A stretch of DNA of 64,000 nt, taken from the NCBI RefSeq assembly GCF_013393325.1, contig NZ_QJRC01000095.1, positions 434,001 to 498,000 on the forward strand, read 5' to 3'. The notes beneath the pieces were generated by a model. That model did not search any database and had not been told where the DNA came from. It was given only the letters and a program-made list of their open reading frames with translations. Position 1 is the stretch's first letter; each line of letters begins with the position of its first letter. Source of the DNA: Pseudomonas hunanensis (GTDB taxonomy: Bacteria > Pseudomonadota > Gammaproteobacteria > Pseudomonadales > Pseudomonadaceae). The translations under genes were made by a program, and so were the position numbers. Of this stretch, positions 26,439 to 35,342 are shown in pieces.

Positions 26439-29201
26439 CTACACCAGCAGCCCACGTTCTTTCGCTGCTCGGACGGCAAGCTTGCGACGACGAACGCCCA
26501 GCTTTTCGAAAATTCGCTGCCAGTACCATTTGACGGTGCTTTCCGTTAGCCCAAGAGCGTGAGCTACCTCTTGGGCTGCCAGGTTGCGTGCAGTCAGTCT
26601 GATTATTTCCATTTCGCGGTCAGACAGGCTTTCCAAGCGAACGCCAGTGACAGCTGCGGGAAGTACCCGTGGGAGGTCAACATCCGAACCAAATTCCTGC
26701 AGCAGATAATTGAGCCAACCTCGCCAAGGGGCTTCCAATTCGGGATTGGACTGCGCAAGATCTTGCAATATCGAACAAACCTCTTGGCCCTCGTCGAGGA
26801 AGACTCGAGAGAAATTGCCCCGGGCGTTCATCAAGGCGTCTATCATCGTTCGTCTAGCAGCGAGAACGTCACCCGAGCGCCAGAGGAGTCTCGCGAGAAG
26901 GAGTGCGATCTGAACGAATGACAGAACACATTGGCGCTCCAATATCCAAGTGCCCCACCGACGAAGCAACTTTATCGCATCCGGATAGTGACCAGATTCG
27001 AGCGCAACTCTTGAGTAAGCCAGCGTGATCAGCAGCTTACTCATGGTCACACACCCATCGGGAGCTAGCGTCCTGTGCTCACGAAATTCTTCGTGCGCTT
27101 CGACCAATCGTTGTGCGTAATGGATGTGCCCTTGCTCGATGTGAAGCTGAACACGAAGAGACAAGACATTTGTATGCAATCTGGGCAGGTCGAAGCGATT
27201 AGCCAACTCATCTGCAACGTCCAATGCATCATGCGCATCGGCGAAATTGCGATTCATTCTGGCCAGCCTGGCCAGTGTCAGTTGGCGAGCAATGATGGAG
27301 TCAAGCAGGCCGAACTCAAGTGGTTGGCCAACGAGCCCTACCAAGATCGTTGACGCCTCATCTACATCGTTGTTCCAGTACCGCTTCATTGCCAGCTGCG
27401 CGCTTGCCATTGCTGCTAGAGAAGACGCTTCGCCTTGAATCCGAATCGCCGTATCCAGCGCAGATTTGAAGAACATTTCGGCCGACTCGACCTGGCCACG
27501 CTCGTGAAAGACTCCGCCCGCCACCGTGTCCAGAAATACGGTACCGAACTTTGCACCAGCATCATTGAAGAGTTGACGCAACTCCTCAGCCTCAGCCGCC
27601 GAGGCATCACAGACGAACCGCTGCCTATCACACATCCATAGTGCCGTCCTGCAAGAGGCTTCCATGTAGGGGTCGTGATGCGCATATGTAGCCAGCCATT
27701 CTGAGGATGAGTGGGCAGCATTTAAAAGTCGGTCGGTGAACGCCTGAAGCATGCCTTCGCGGTGCAAGGACTTCATTTGAAGCTGCTGCATGTCGAAGCT
27801 CTCAGCCGGATTGAGCGCTGAAGGGTTTTGAGGGCTTGTCAGGCGTTTCTGGGCTTTGTTGAGCAGCTCACGTGCATGCTTGAAGCGCCAGCGGATTACG
27901 CTATCCCATACCAATTCCAACTGAAGTCCGGGTAGCTTCTGGAGTTCGCGCTCGTCTAACTGATCCGCCAAATGCTGCAGCATCGCTGTCTGGCCGCTTG
28001 CAAACAACTCAGCGCACGTGGACTCAAGTAGTCCCCCCGCCCAAGCCTGGTCTCTAACTGCAAAGGCCTGCTCGATCGCCTCGACTGTTCGACCATGTCC
28101 TGCTAACCATTCTCCAGCCCTCCTGCGGTAACCCTCTACAGATTCCGGGAAGCGCTCCGTCAAGACACGACGGAGTAACTCCCCAAACAGGTGGTGGTAA
28201 CGATACCAGGAGCGCTCCCTATCAAGCCTGAGCAAAAATAAATTCCTGGTCTCGGCCTCTTCTATCAACGCAGATGCATCGGTTCCCAAAAGAGTGGCGT
28301 TAACCAGATCTGCGTTCAGTGATCTCAGCACCGACGTTCCGAGAAGGAAACGTTGCATCGGTTGAGGTTGCTTAGCGAGAACCTCCTCGACAAGGAAATC
28401 GGCAATGTCCTTGTCCGCTCCTGACAGCCTGGAGATGAATTCGTGAGCATCAGGCGCAGACTTCATCGCAATCGACACCATCTGCAAGCTCGCCGGCCAC
28501 CCCTCGGTTTTCTCGAGTAGCATTTCGATTTGGTGCTCAGGGAGCTCTGGACCGAAAGACTGCTTCAGAAAGGTCCTGACTTCGGCGGCGGAGAAAGCGA
28601 CCGCGCTTGCCTCCAGTTCGTGAAGTTGACCCCGCGCGCGCAGGCGTGCGAGTGGTAATGACGGAACCTCTCGCGATGCGATCACGAATCTGAGGTTGGG
28701 GTGCTCACTCGAAATAATAACGCCAAGCAGGCTGAGTGCCGGCCCGTCTTCAAGCAGGTGCAAGTCGTCGAGAAATAGGTGAACAACGGTGCGTAAGGAC
28801 GAGAGATGCTCTAGCAGTTCTTCCGCGAGAAATTGCACGTCTGCCCCTATCGCCATCCCCTGGTATTCACCGAGATGAGATACAACATCGCGCTCTGCAT
28901 CTGTGATTTGGGAGTGGTTGATTGCGGCGGTGAGGTGTCTGGCAAAACGGATGATGTCGTTGTCGTAGGCATCAAGACTCAGCCAGCAGGCGTTCTTGCC
29001 ATCACTGATCAGCTGATGGTAAGCCGAAGTCATCAAGCTGCTTTTTCCGTACCCAGCAGGGGCTGAGATGAGGGTGACCAGAGTGTCACTCTGATCCATA
29101 AGCCTGCGCTGCAAATCTTCACGCGTGATCAAACCCGACCGCTGAGACGGAGGGGCGATTTTGTTACGAACCAGGCGACCTGTCGCGAGAGGGCTACTCA
29201 T
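26439..29201 (-). CDS. MalT/AlkS-like LuxR-family ATP-dependent activator
   Basis: 920 aa, the length class of MalT (901) and AlkS (882). A STAND-type NTPase domain has Walker A APAGYGKSS at residues 47-55 and Walker B-like LFLDDLHLL. A long TPR-like helical sensor region follows, and the end carries a LuxR helix-turn-helix (LSDREMEIIRLTARNLAAQE, then LGLTESTVKWYWQRIFEKLG). These activators bind an inducer and ATP, oligomerise, and bind arrays of short asymmetric sites. It lies between the Rieske pair and the meta operons, which share an array of GGTAT half-sites upstream, so it is the best candidate for their activator. Confidence 0.85.
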   Translation of the reverse strand: MSSPLATGRLVRNKIAPPSQRSGLITREDLQRRLMDQSDTLVTLISAPAGYGKSSLMTSAYHQLISDGKNACWLSLDAYDNDIIRFARHLTAAINHSQITDAERDVVSHLGEYQGMAIGADVQFLAEELLEHLSSLRTVVHLFLDDLHLLEDGPALSLLGVIISSEHPNLRFVIASREVPSLPLARLRARGQLHELEASAVAFSAAEVRTFLKQSFGPELPEHQIEMLLEKTEGWPASLQMVSIAMKSAPDAHEFISRLSGADKDIADFLVEEVLAKQPQPMQRFLLGTSVLRSLNADLVNATLLGTDASALIEEAETRNLFLLRLDRERSWYRYHHLFGELLRRVLTERFPESVEGYRRRAGEWLAGHGRTVEAIEQAFAVRDQAWAGGLLESTCAELFASGQTAMLQHLADQLDERELQKLPGLQLELVWDSVIRWRFKHARELLNKAQKRLTSPQNPSALNPAESFDMQQLQMKSLHREGMLQAFTDRLLNAAHSSSEWLATYAHHDPYMEASCRTALWMCDRQRFVCDASAAEAEELRQLFNDAGAKFGTVFLDTVAGGVFHERGQVESAEMFFKSALDTAIRIQGEASSLAAMASAQLAMKRYWNNDVDEASTILVGLVGQPLEFGLLDSIIARQLTLARLARMNRNFADAHDALDVADELANRFDLPRLHTNVLSLRVQLHIEQGHIHYAQRLVEAHEEFREHRTLAPDGCVTMSKLLITLAYSRVALESGHYPDAIKLLRRWGTWILERQCVLSFVQIALLLARLLWRSGDVLAARRTMIDALMNARGNFSRVFLDEGQEVCSILQDLAQSNPELEAPWRGWLNYLLQEFGSDVDLPRVLPAAVTGVRLESLSDREMEIIRLTARNLAAQEVAHALGLTESTVKWYWQRIFEKLGVRRRKLAVRAAKERGLLV

Positions 29202-29423
29202 ATATGAGGCCTAGAGCAGCACTTGAGCTATGAGCCTGCTAGGGATGTCTGGTTTGAGTTCAGCAGGAAGCACGGCAGCCATCAATGTATACGCCTTTAT
29301 CTGTTTTATAGTCGGCTTGAGGAATACAACCAGTCTACACAGGGTAGTCTGTGGTAACCACCCGGTGCACACCTCTCCGGCACCCTAATCAGGCGCATAG
29401 CACGAGATAAACCCCATCCCCTA
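29202..29423. other. Leader region of the MalT-like gene
   Basis: AT-rich 222 bp between the MalT-like start and the end of the catechol dioxygenase gene, both on the minus strand. It should hold the regulator's promoter and the end of the meta transcript. No clear terminator or operator was recognised. Confidence 0.35.
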
Positions 29424-30356
29424 TCAAGTTAGCACGGTCAGGAAGCTCTCACGTGGCGTATTGTCCTGAGCGAACGTCGCTTGGCCTATATCTGAGGTAT
29501 CCCATACCAGAGTCGGTACATCTGGGTAGTAGACGTAACCTCCTGTGAACACTTCGTTGCGGTTCCCCGAAGGGTCGAAGAAATACACCGTAGCGCCTCG
29601 AGTCACGCCATGGCGTGTTGGGCCTACGTCGATTGGGATTCGGTTTCTTCCCATCCAGTCCGCAGCGTGGTAGACGTCCGTCACCGATTCAAGCAAGAAG
29701 GACACGTGATGGAGCATGTTTGGCTCGGGCTGGAGAACGAAAGCAATATCGTGCGGCTTGGTGGAGCCGGAGAAAAACACCGCCATTACCGCATTGGTTT
29801 CATGATGAATAAGCTTTTCGCTGATACCCAACTCGAACACGTTGTGGAAAAGCTCGATGTTCTTTTCAATGTTCACGCCGCCTAGGAGGCAGTGATCCAG
29901 CCGGACTGGACGCATTCCTCGAATCACTCCCTCATCAGGAATCACGCCTGGATTGTGATAGCCAAGAGAATTGCCCAACTGCTCTTTTTCGGCATAGAGC
30001 TGCATGGTGTGACCGCTTGGCAGTTGGAACTGAATGCGGCGACCGCTCTTCGGGTAAATACCGGCCTCGATGCGCTCGACTTGCAAACCGAATGCCTGCA
30101 CTTTTTGTTCAAGATCGATCAACGCAGCCTCATCTGAGACCTTGAAGGCGAAGTAGTCGATGCCTGGGGAATCCGCTTGGCGCAAAACCAAGCTGTGATG
30201 ATCATGTTCATCCCAGGTTTTGTAATAGAACTGCCCACGATCATCTTCCATGACCTCCAGCAGCCCGATGCAGCGCCCATAGTGGTCACGAGCCGCCTGC
30301 ATGTCCATGACACGCAAGGCGACCTCGCCAACCCGTAGTAAACCCTTCATGGCCAT
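29424..30356 (-). CDS. Catechol 2,3-dioxygenase (extradiol, type I)
   Basis: 310 aa, the standard two-domain vicinal oxygen chelate length. Iron ligands are His155 (RLDH), His217 (LHHVSF) and Glu268 (GNRNEVF). The end LTVLT and the GPTRHG and YFFDPSGNRNEVF blocks match XylE, NahH and DmpB. It cleaves catechol or methylcatechol to 2-hydroxymuconic semialdehyde (or its methyl homologue). Last gene of the downstream meta operon; start codon ATG with GGAAGG five bases upstream. An A-rich leader tract (30363-30375) precedes it. Confidence 0.92.
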   Translation of the reverse strand: MAMKGLLRVGEVALRVMDMQAARDHYGRCIGLLEVMEDDRGQFYYKTWDEHDHHSLVLRQADSPGIDYFAFKVSDEAALIDLEQKVQAFGLQVERIEAGIYPKSGRRIQFQLPSGHTMQLYAEKEQLGNSLGYHNPGVIPDEGVIRGMRPVRLDHCLLGGVNIEKNIELFHNVFELGISEKLIHHETNAVMAVFFSGSTKPHDIAFVLQPEPNMLHHVSFLLESVTDVYHAADWMGRNRIPIDVGPTRHGVTRGATVYFFDPSGNRNEVFTGGYVYYPDVPTLVWDTSDIGQATFAQDNTPRESFLTVLT

Positions 30357-30426
30357 TGCAACCTTCCTCTCTTTTTATTTGAATTCGTAGGAAACACTAC
30401 GCTTTTCGATGCTATGCGGTCAGAGC

Positions 30427-30458
30427 TCACCGAAAGCGCAGGCAAGCACTTTCGGTGA
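30427..30458 (-). terminator. Stem-loop between dehydrogenase and dioxygenase genes
   Basis: TCACCGAAAG and CTTTCGGTGA form a 10-bp perfect stem with a 12-base loop. It has no U-tract, so it is more likely an internal processing or stabilising element than a full terminator. Confidence 0.55.
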
Positions 30459-30470
30459 ACCGTTGTAGCG

Positions 30471-31961
30471 TCACAGCTTTACGCAAATGTTCCGCAATTC
30501 GGTGTAGAACTCCAGCGAGTGCACGCCACCTTCGCGACCGATACCTGATTGTTTCGAGCCACCGAACGGTGTGCGCAGATCGCGCAAGAACCAAGAGTTA
30601 ACCCACGTGATACCGACATCAATTTTCGCGGCGACGCGGTGAGCTCGCGACAGATCTTTGGTCCATATGGTGGTAGACAACCCGTACTCCGTGGCGTTAG
30701 CGCGGCGGATCACTTCCTCCTCGGAATCGAATGGTGCGATGTGACAGCAAGGGCCGAAAATCTCCTCGGTGACGACGGCAGCTGTCTCTGGCAAGCCGGT
30801 CCAAATGGTTGGCTCCACCCAGGCACCTTCGGCCAGCTCACCTTCGAGTTTAGGCACTCCACCTCCTGTCACGACAGTGGCCCCTTCCTGGCGAGCTTTC
30901 TCGTAATAGGAGAGCACTTTGTTGCGATGCTCCTGGCTAATGAGTGGCCCCAAGGTGGTGGTTTTCGCCTCGGGATGGCCTGGCTTCAAGGTCTCAGCGC
31001 GATCTTTCAACGCAGCAACAAAGCGATCGAAAATAGGGCGCTCGACATACAAGCGTTCAGTCCCAAGACAGACCTGACCACAATTGAGGAAGACCGACCT
31101 GACGGCGCTATCAACAGCGGCATCAAAGTCGCAATCGGCGAAGATTACTCCCGCATTCTTGCCACCCAACTCGAAGGAAACATCCCTGATCAGGTCGGCA
31201 CCTGCTTTCATGATCGCTGCGCCGGTGCGGGTCTCACCGGTGAAGGTGATTGCATCCACGCCAGGATGCTGCGTGAGCAGTTCTCCGGCTGAGTCTTTCC
31301 CGAAACCGTGAACCACGTTGTACACGCCGTCTGGAATACCAACGGCGCTCATGACCTCGCCCAACAAAGTGGCAGTACCAGGAGTTTCCTCGGACGGCTT
31401 GACGATGACAGTGTTGCCGCACGCCAGTGCAGGGGCCACTTTCCAAGTCATCAGCAACAACGGCGCGTTCCAAGGACAGATGACGCCGACCACGCCTTTG
31501 GGAACGCGAATCGCGTAGTTGAGAGCCCCTGCGCCATCAGGGGTTGGTGTTTGAAAACTTTCGTTAGGCACATTCTTTACGACGTCCGCGAAGATTTTAA
31601 AATTCGCTGCACCGCGGGGAATGAAGGCGTGCTCCATCATTGATTTTGGCTGGCCGGTGTCTGCCATTTCTGCTGCAACGAAATCATCGAATCGGCGATT
31701 GATTTCATCCGCCACTTTGTAGAGCAACGCAGAACGTTCCTCCACTGACATCTTGCCCCAAGGGCCTTCCAGAGCGGTACGAGAGGCTTGTACGGCGCGG
31801 TCGATCTCTGAACGCCCACCTTCTGCGACATGTCCGACAATACGATTGTCGGCTGGGTTACGCTTCAGGAATGTGCGGTTGTCCGAAGAGTCGCAGAAGC
31901 TACCATCGATGAAGTGTCGGAACTGCACAGTCGACGATTGATTTGATGCTGAATTACTCAT
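30471..31961 (-). CDS. 2-Hydroxymuconic semialdehyde dehydrogenase
   Basis: 496 aa aldehyde dehydrogenase. FELGGKNAGVIFADCDFDA (Glu region), NCGQVCLGTERLYV (catalytic Cys) and the FGGSKQSGIGREGG tail match XylG/DmpC. It oxidises the ring-fission semialdehyde to 4-oxalocrotonate with NAD+. Its start overlaps the preceding GlcG/HbpS-like gene by 8 bp. It is the only ring-fission-product branch seen here, since no XylF/DmpD hydrolase gene is present. Confidence 0.9.
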   Translation of the reverse strand: MSNSASNQSSTVQFRHFIDGSFCDSSDNRTFLKRNPADNRIVGHVAEGGRSEIDRAVQASRTALEGPWGKMSVEERSALLYKVADEINRRFDDFVAAEMADTGQPKSMMEHAFIPRGAANFKIFADVVKNVPNESFQTPTPDGAGALNYAIRVPKGVVGVICPWNAPLLLMTWKVAPALACGNTVIVKPSEETPGTATLLGEVMSAVGIPDGVYNVVHGFGKDSAGELLTQHPGVDAITFTGETRTGAAIMKAGADLIRDVSFELGGKNAGVIFADCDFDAAVDSAVRSVFLNCGQVCLGTERLYVERPIFDRFVAALKDRAETLKPGHPEAKTTTLGPLISQEHRNKVLSYYEKARQEGATVVTGGGVPKLEGELAEGAWVEPTIWTGLPETAAVVTEEIFGPCCHIAPFDSEEEVIRRANATEYGLSTTIWTKDLSRAHRVAAKIDVGITWVNSWFLRDLRTPFGGSKQSGIGREGGVHSLEFYTELRNICVKL

Positions 31962-32430
31962 CTTTATCTGTTCCTTGTAGATTCAAAACGGCCGAGACTG
32001 CCACCTTTGCGCAGGCGTCATCCTGCACTTCAGTTCCACCGGATACACCGACAGCGCCTACTAATTCGCCTTGGATAAAAATCGGAAGGCCACCTCGAAC
32101 GAGGGTAAAGTCAGGGTGAAGAAGCATCGCTTCTCGGACCCTCATATTTTCCAATCCCAAAATGCTTTCAGCGGTTTGAGCATCGAACCCCAAGCCGGCA
32201 GCACTGCGTGCTTTACGGCATGCCATTTCACTCGAGACAGAGAAGGAGCCCGGCATTCGCAAGAAGCCCGCCAAAGTGCCGGTGCTGTCGACGACAGCAA
32301 CGTTTATCTTTATCCCGATCGTTTCAGCGTGCCGAATCGCTGCCTGGATAAGGCATGTTGCTGCCCCGTGAGTGATGACAGCCTGCCTGATAAATAGCGG
32401 TTGGCGCGGGACAACCTGGAAGGTGCTCAT
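31954..32430 (-). CDS. GlcG/HbpS family protein
   Basis: 158 aa. The family pattern is clear: AETIGIKINVAVVDSTGTL, RMPGSF, ACRKARSAAGLGFDA, then GGLPIFIQGELVGAVGVSGGT. Members bind heme or unknown ligands and turn up in many aromatic and glycolate operons without an agreed function. It overlaps its neighbours by 4 bp (ferredoxin stop, ATGA) and 8 bp (dehydrogenase start), so it is tightly co-translated with them and probably helps the ring-cleavage step (inference). Confidence 0.8.
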   Translation of the reverse strand: MSTFQVVPRQPLFIRQAVITHGAATCLIQAAIRHAETIGIKINVAVVDSTGTLAGFLRMPGSFSVSSEMACRKARSAAGLGFDAQTAESILGLENMRVREAMLLHPDFTLVRGGLPIFIQGELVGAVGVSGGTEVQDDACAKVAVSAVLNLQGTDKDE

Positions 32431-32783
32431 GCGCGCCGCCTCATGGGTGATACGGGACCGGAATAAACGATGGAAGGGGACGATTTGGGAAGGATCGCAA
32501 TCAGACGACCGATTGTACGGATCTTCAGGTCGGACTCAGGGTACAGCTGACAAGCCAGTGCGATACCTTGACTCTGTTCCTCGGCATTAACCTGAAAAGC
32601 GCTCATCTTGCCGGTCTTGTAATGCCCCGAGAGGACTTGGACTCGACACACACCGCAGCCTCCGCTGCGGCAGCCAACCTGGATGCATTGCCCACCCTGG
32701 GATGTCATGGCGAGCAGAACGCTTTGACCTTCTCTACAGATGATGGAACCGCTCGAGCCGTCAACATCAACTTTGAAAACCAT
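32427..32783 (-). CDS. XylT/DmpQ-like 2Fe-2S ferredoxin
   Basis: 118 aa plant-type ferredoxin with CRSGGCGVCRVQVLSG and a distal Cys in ALACQLYPESD. XylT, DmpQ and NahT ferredoxins reactivate catechol 2,3-dioxygenase by reducing its oxidised iron. It is first in the downstream meta operon, ahead of the GlcG-like, dehydrogenase and dioxygenase genes. The usual XylT position is directly before the dioxygenase gene, so the order here is rearranged. Confidence 0.85.
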   Translation of the reverse strand: MVFKVDVDGSSGSIICREGQSVLLAMTSQGGQCIQVGCRSGGCGVCRVQVLSGHYKTGKMSAFQVNAEEQSQGIALACQLYPESDLKIRTIGRLIAILPKSSPSIVYSGPVSPMRRRA

Positions 32784-33073
32784 GGAGTGCCCTCCGTCTC
32801 AGTCGAGTGGCTCGATGAGACCTTATTTATTTTTGTGATGGCTTAACCGTACTCAATATTTACAATACCGTCTAATACCTTTATTTCCGCCCCGCCATAC
32901 CCAGTCCGCATAGCAGGTAGTTTAGAGGACATTCCGATTCGATTGGCATTATCGCATCGAAGATCCCGAGCAAATTGGAGAACAGAGCGGTCGCTCCACG
33001 TGATTGCCGTAAGCGATCTGACAGTGCCAGGCTGCGTATTGAGCAGCCTGGTAAAGGTTCAGCGGGGAGTTGG
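32784..33073. other. Promoter region of the ferredoxin/dioxygenase operon
   Basis: About 290 bp separating two minus-strand meta operons. It contains the half-site array at 32865-32901. The part beyond, toward the aldolase gene stop at 33074, has no clear terminator and no gene. Confidence 0.5.
32865..32901. promoter_or_regulatory. ATACC half-site array (copy 2)
   Basis: ATACCGTCTAATACCTTTA at 32865-32883 is identical to the array at 38349, and a further ATACC begins at 32897. Half-sites at offsets 0, 10 and 32 match the other copy exactly. It sits 82-118 bp upstream of the ferredoxin start, in the same orientation relative to the operon as copy 1. Confidence 0.75.
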
Positions 33074-34171
33074 TTACGTCGGTAGAACGTTCTCTAACGA
33101 ACCAGCACTGATCAATTCGCCACGACTATTCAAAAGGCCAAGATCCTTCGCCATGGTCATAGCAGTGTCTTCAATCATGTCTTCCTGTCCACCGATCATC
33201 TTCTTCCGGCCCAGCTCGACCAAGATGTCACGGGCCGAAACCCCGAAACGCTTGGCGGCGCGCTTGGCTGGCAGAAGGAAGGTGGAGTAGACGCCCGCAT
33301 AGCCCAACGTCAGAGACTCGCGATCCACTCGTACCAGATGATCCATCAATGGCACGATCACGTCCTCTGCGACGTCCATCAGCTTGAACAGATCTACTCC
33401 TGTTTCAATGCCCATGCGGTCGCAGACTGCAGCGAACACTTCCAGCGGAGTGTTGCCGGCACCGGCGCCCAAACCTGCCACAGAACCGTCGATCCGAGAG
33501 GCGCCTGCTTCAATCGCTGCGATGGAGTTTGCGATTCCCATGCCCAGGTTATGGTGGCCGTGGAAGCCAATTTCCGTTTCCGGATGAAGGACATCACGAA
33601 GCGCTGCAACCCGAGTGCGCACATCCTCTGGGAGCATGTAGCCAGCCGAGTCTGTGACGTAAACCGTTTGTGCGCCATAAGACTCCATCAGCTTGCCTTG
33701 TTGAGCCAGGCCAGCGGGGTCGTTCAGGTGTGCCATCATGAGAAAGCCGGTGGTATCCATGCCCAGCTTTCGTGCATAGGCAATGTGCTGTGGCGAAGTA
33801 TCTGCTTCGGTTGAATGCGTTGCGACGTGCACGCTACGCGCACCACAGTCATATGCGGACTGCAGCTCTTTCATCGTTCCCAAGCCAGGAATAAGCAGCA
33901 CGGAAACCTTAGCTTGGGTCATTTTGGGAACCACTGCCCGCAGGTATTCCTCATTGCTGGCTAACGCGAACCCATGCTGGAGTGAGTTCCCTCCAAGGCC
34001 GCCACCATGAGTTACTTGGATATAGGGAACACCGGCGCCATCCAGCGCCGTGGCAACGCGAACCATCTGCTCCACGGAGATCTGCTCACGCTTGGCATGC
34101 ATGCCGTCACGAAGACACATGTCGTGCAGAATGACTTTGCGACCTTTCAAGCTCTGACCGTTACTCATCAT
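33074..34171 (-). CDS. 4-Hydroxy-2-oxovalerate aldolase
   Basis: 365 aa, HMGL-like TIM barrel. LHDMCLRDGMHAKREQ at residues 15-30 holds the catalytic Arg and metal Asp, and GFHGHHNLGMGIANS holds the metal His pair. Matches DmpG/XylK/NahM. It splits 4-hydroxy-2-oxovalerate into pyruvate and acetaldehyde and channels the aldehyde to its acylating dehydrogenase partner, whose gene overlaps its start by 4 bp. Confidence 0.93.
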   Translation of the reverse strand: MMSNGQSLKGRKVILHDMCLRDGMHAKREQISVEQMVRVATALDGAGVPYIQVTHGGGLGGNSLQHGFALASNEEYLRAVVPKMTQAKVSVLLIPGLGTMKELQSAYDCGARSVHVATHSTEADTSPQHIAYARKLGMDTTGFLMMAHLNDPAGLAQQGKLMESYGAQTVYVTDSAGYMLPEDVRTRVAALRDVLHPETEIGFHGHHNLGMGIANSIAAIEAGASRIDGSVAGLGAGAGNTPLEVFAAVCDRMGIETGVDLFKLMDVAEDVIVPLMDHLVRVDRESLTLGYAGVYSTFLLPAKRAAKRFGVSARDILVELGRKKMIGGQEDMIEDTAMTMAKDLGLLNSRGELISAGSLENVLPT

Positions 34172-35085
34172 GCCACCTCTTCAGCTTTCAACTTGATTTG
34201 CCCAGACAGGATTTGCTCTGCAAACATCTCAGCGGTTCGAGCTGCAGCAGCGGTCATGATGTCCAGATTGCCAGCGTATTTCGGCAAGTAATCGCCCAAG
34301 CCCGCGACTTCCATAAATACGGTCACGCGTTTGCCATCGAACACCGGGCCGTTTACGAGACGGTAACCAGGTACATACTTCTGGACCTGGCTAATCATCT
34401 CCAGCACCGAAGCGATGATTGCTTCCTCGTCCGGCTTGTCCTCGGTGAGGCAACTGATGGTGTTGCGCATGATCACCGGTGGATCGGCAGGATTGATGAT
34501 CGCGAGCGCTTTGCCTCGCTTCGCCCCACCAACGCGAACTAGGGCGTCAGACGTAGTGAAGGTGAACTCGTCGAGGTTCGCTCGGGTGCCGGCACCTACG
34601 GAACGAGACGAAAGGCTTGCCACAATTTCAGCGTATTCAACCGATTGAACCCTGGACACTGATCGAATGATTGGGATCGTCGCTTGGCCTGCGCAGGAGA
34701 TCATGTTGACGTTCATCACCCCTTCGCTTGCCAACGATTCAAGGTTGACGGGTGGAACGCACAACGGACCGATGGCCGCCGGTGTCAGGTCGACCATCAA
34801 TACGCCGAGTGCATTGAGCTTGCGGGAGTTCTCTGCATGCACGTAGGCCGAGGTGGCGTCGAAGGCGATTTGAATCCCGTCAGCAAGTACGTGGGGGAGA
34901 AGACCGTCGACACCTTCATGTGTCACTTTCAGGCCCAGATCGTATGCCCTTGCCAAGCCTTCCGACTCCGGATCAATGCCCACCATCCAAACCGGGTCGA
35001 GCAAGTCGCTGCGTTTGAGTTTGTAGATCAGGTCGGTACCGATGTTTCCGGAACCGATGATTGCGCATTTTATTTTTTTACTCAT
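34168..35085 (-). CDS. Acetaldehyde dehydrogenase (acylating)
   Basis: 305 aa. Rossmann start CAIIGSGNIGTDLIYKL; catalytic Cys in MNMISCAGQATIP; matches DmpF/XylQ. It converts acetaldehyde plus CoA and NAD+ to acetyl-CoA in a bifunctional complex with the aldolase. Overlaps both neighbours by 4 bp (ATGA), indicating tight translational coupling. Confidence 0.93.
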   Translation of the reverse strand: MSKKIKCAIIGSGNIGTDLIYKLKRSDLLDPVWMVGIDPESEGLARAYDLGLKVTHEGVDGLLPHVLADGIQIAFDATSAYVHAENSRKLNALGVLMVDLTPAAIGPLCVPPVNLESLASEGVMNVNMISCAGQATIPIIRSVSRVQSVEYAEIVASLSSRSVGAGTRANLDEFTFTTSDALVRVGGAKRGKALAIINPADPPVIMRNTISCLTEDKPDEEAIIASVLEMISQVQKYVPGYRLVNGPVFDGKRVTVFMEVAGLGDYLPKYAGNLDIMTAAAARTAEMFAEQILSGQIKLKAEEVA

Positions 35086-35339
35086 TGCTGATCACCTTTC
35101 TCTGCGGCTGTCAGACTTGCGGCTACAGGAGCACCTGAACCCACAGTGCGAGCCATTCTTTCTGCTGCGGTTATGCCGGCCATTGAGAAATGCTCCGGCG
35201 TGACGTTGTGAATCAAAATCCGGACTTGGTCTGGACGAACGCCCAAAACATCTACGACCGTGTCGGTTACTGCGCTGAGCAGCTGACGCTTTTGGTCGGG
35301 AGTGCGACCTACCATCAGGTGAAATTCGATAATTGGCAT
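35082..35339 (-). CDS. 4-Oxalocrotonate tautomerase-family protein (85 aa)
   Basis: After Met removal the protein begins PIIEFHLMVGRTPDQKRQL, giving Pro1 and Arg11 of 4-oxalocrotonate tautomerase; VRILI supplies the second Arg and HFSMAG the aromatic residue. The family length is about 62 aa, so there is an extra 20-residue C-terminal tail. It probably isomerises 2-hydroxymuconate to the oxo form for the decarboxylase. It overlaps the acetaldehyde dehydrogenase gene by 4 bp. Confidence 0.8.
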   Translation of the reverse strand: MPIIEFHLMVGRTPDQKRQLLSAVTDTVVDVLGVRPDQVRILIHNVTPEHFSMAGITAAERMARTVGSGAPVAASLTAAEKGDQQ

Positions 35340-35342
35340 GGC

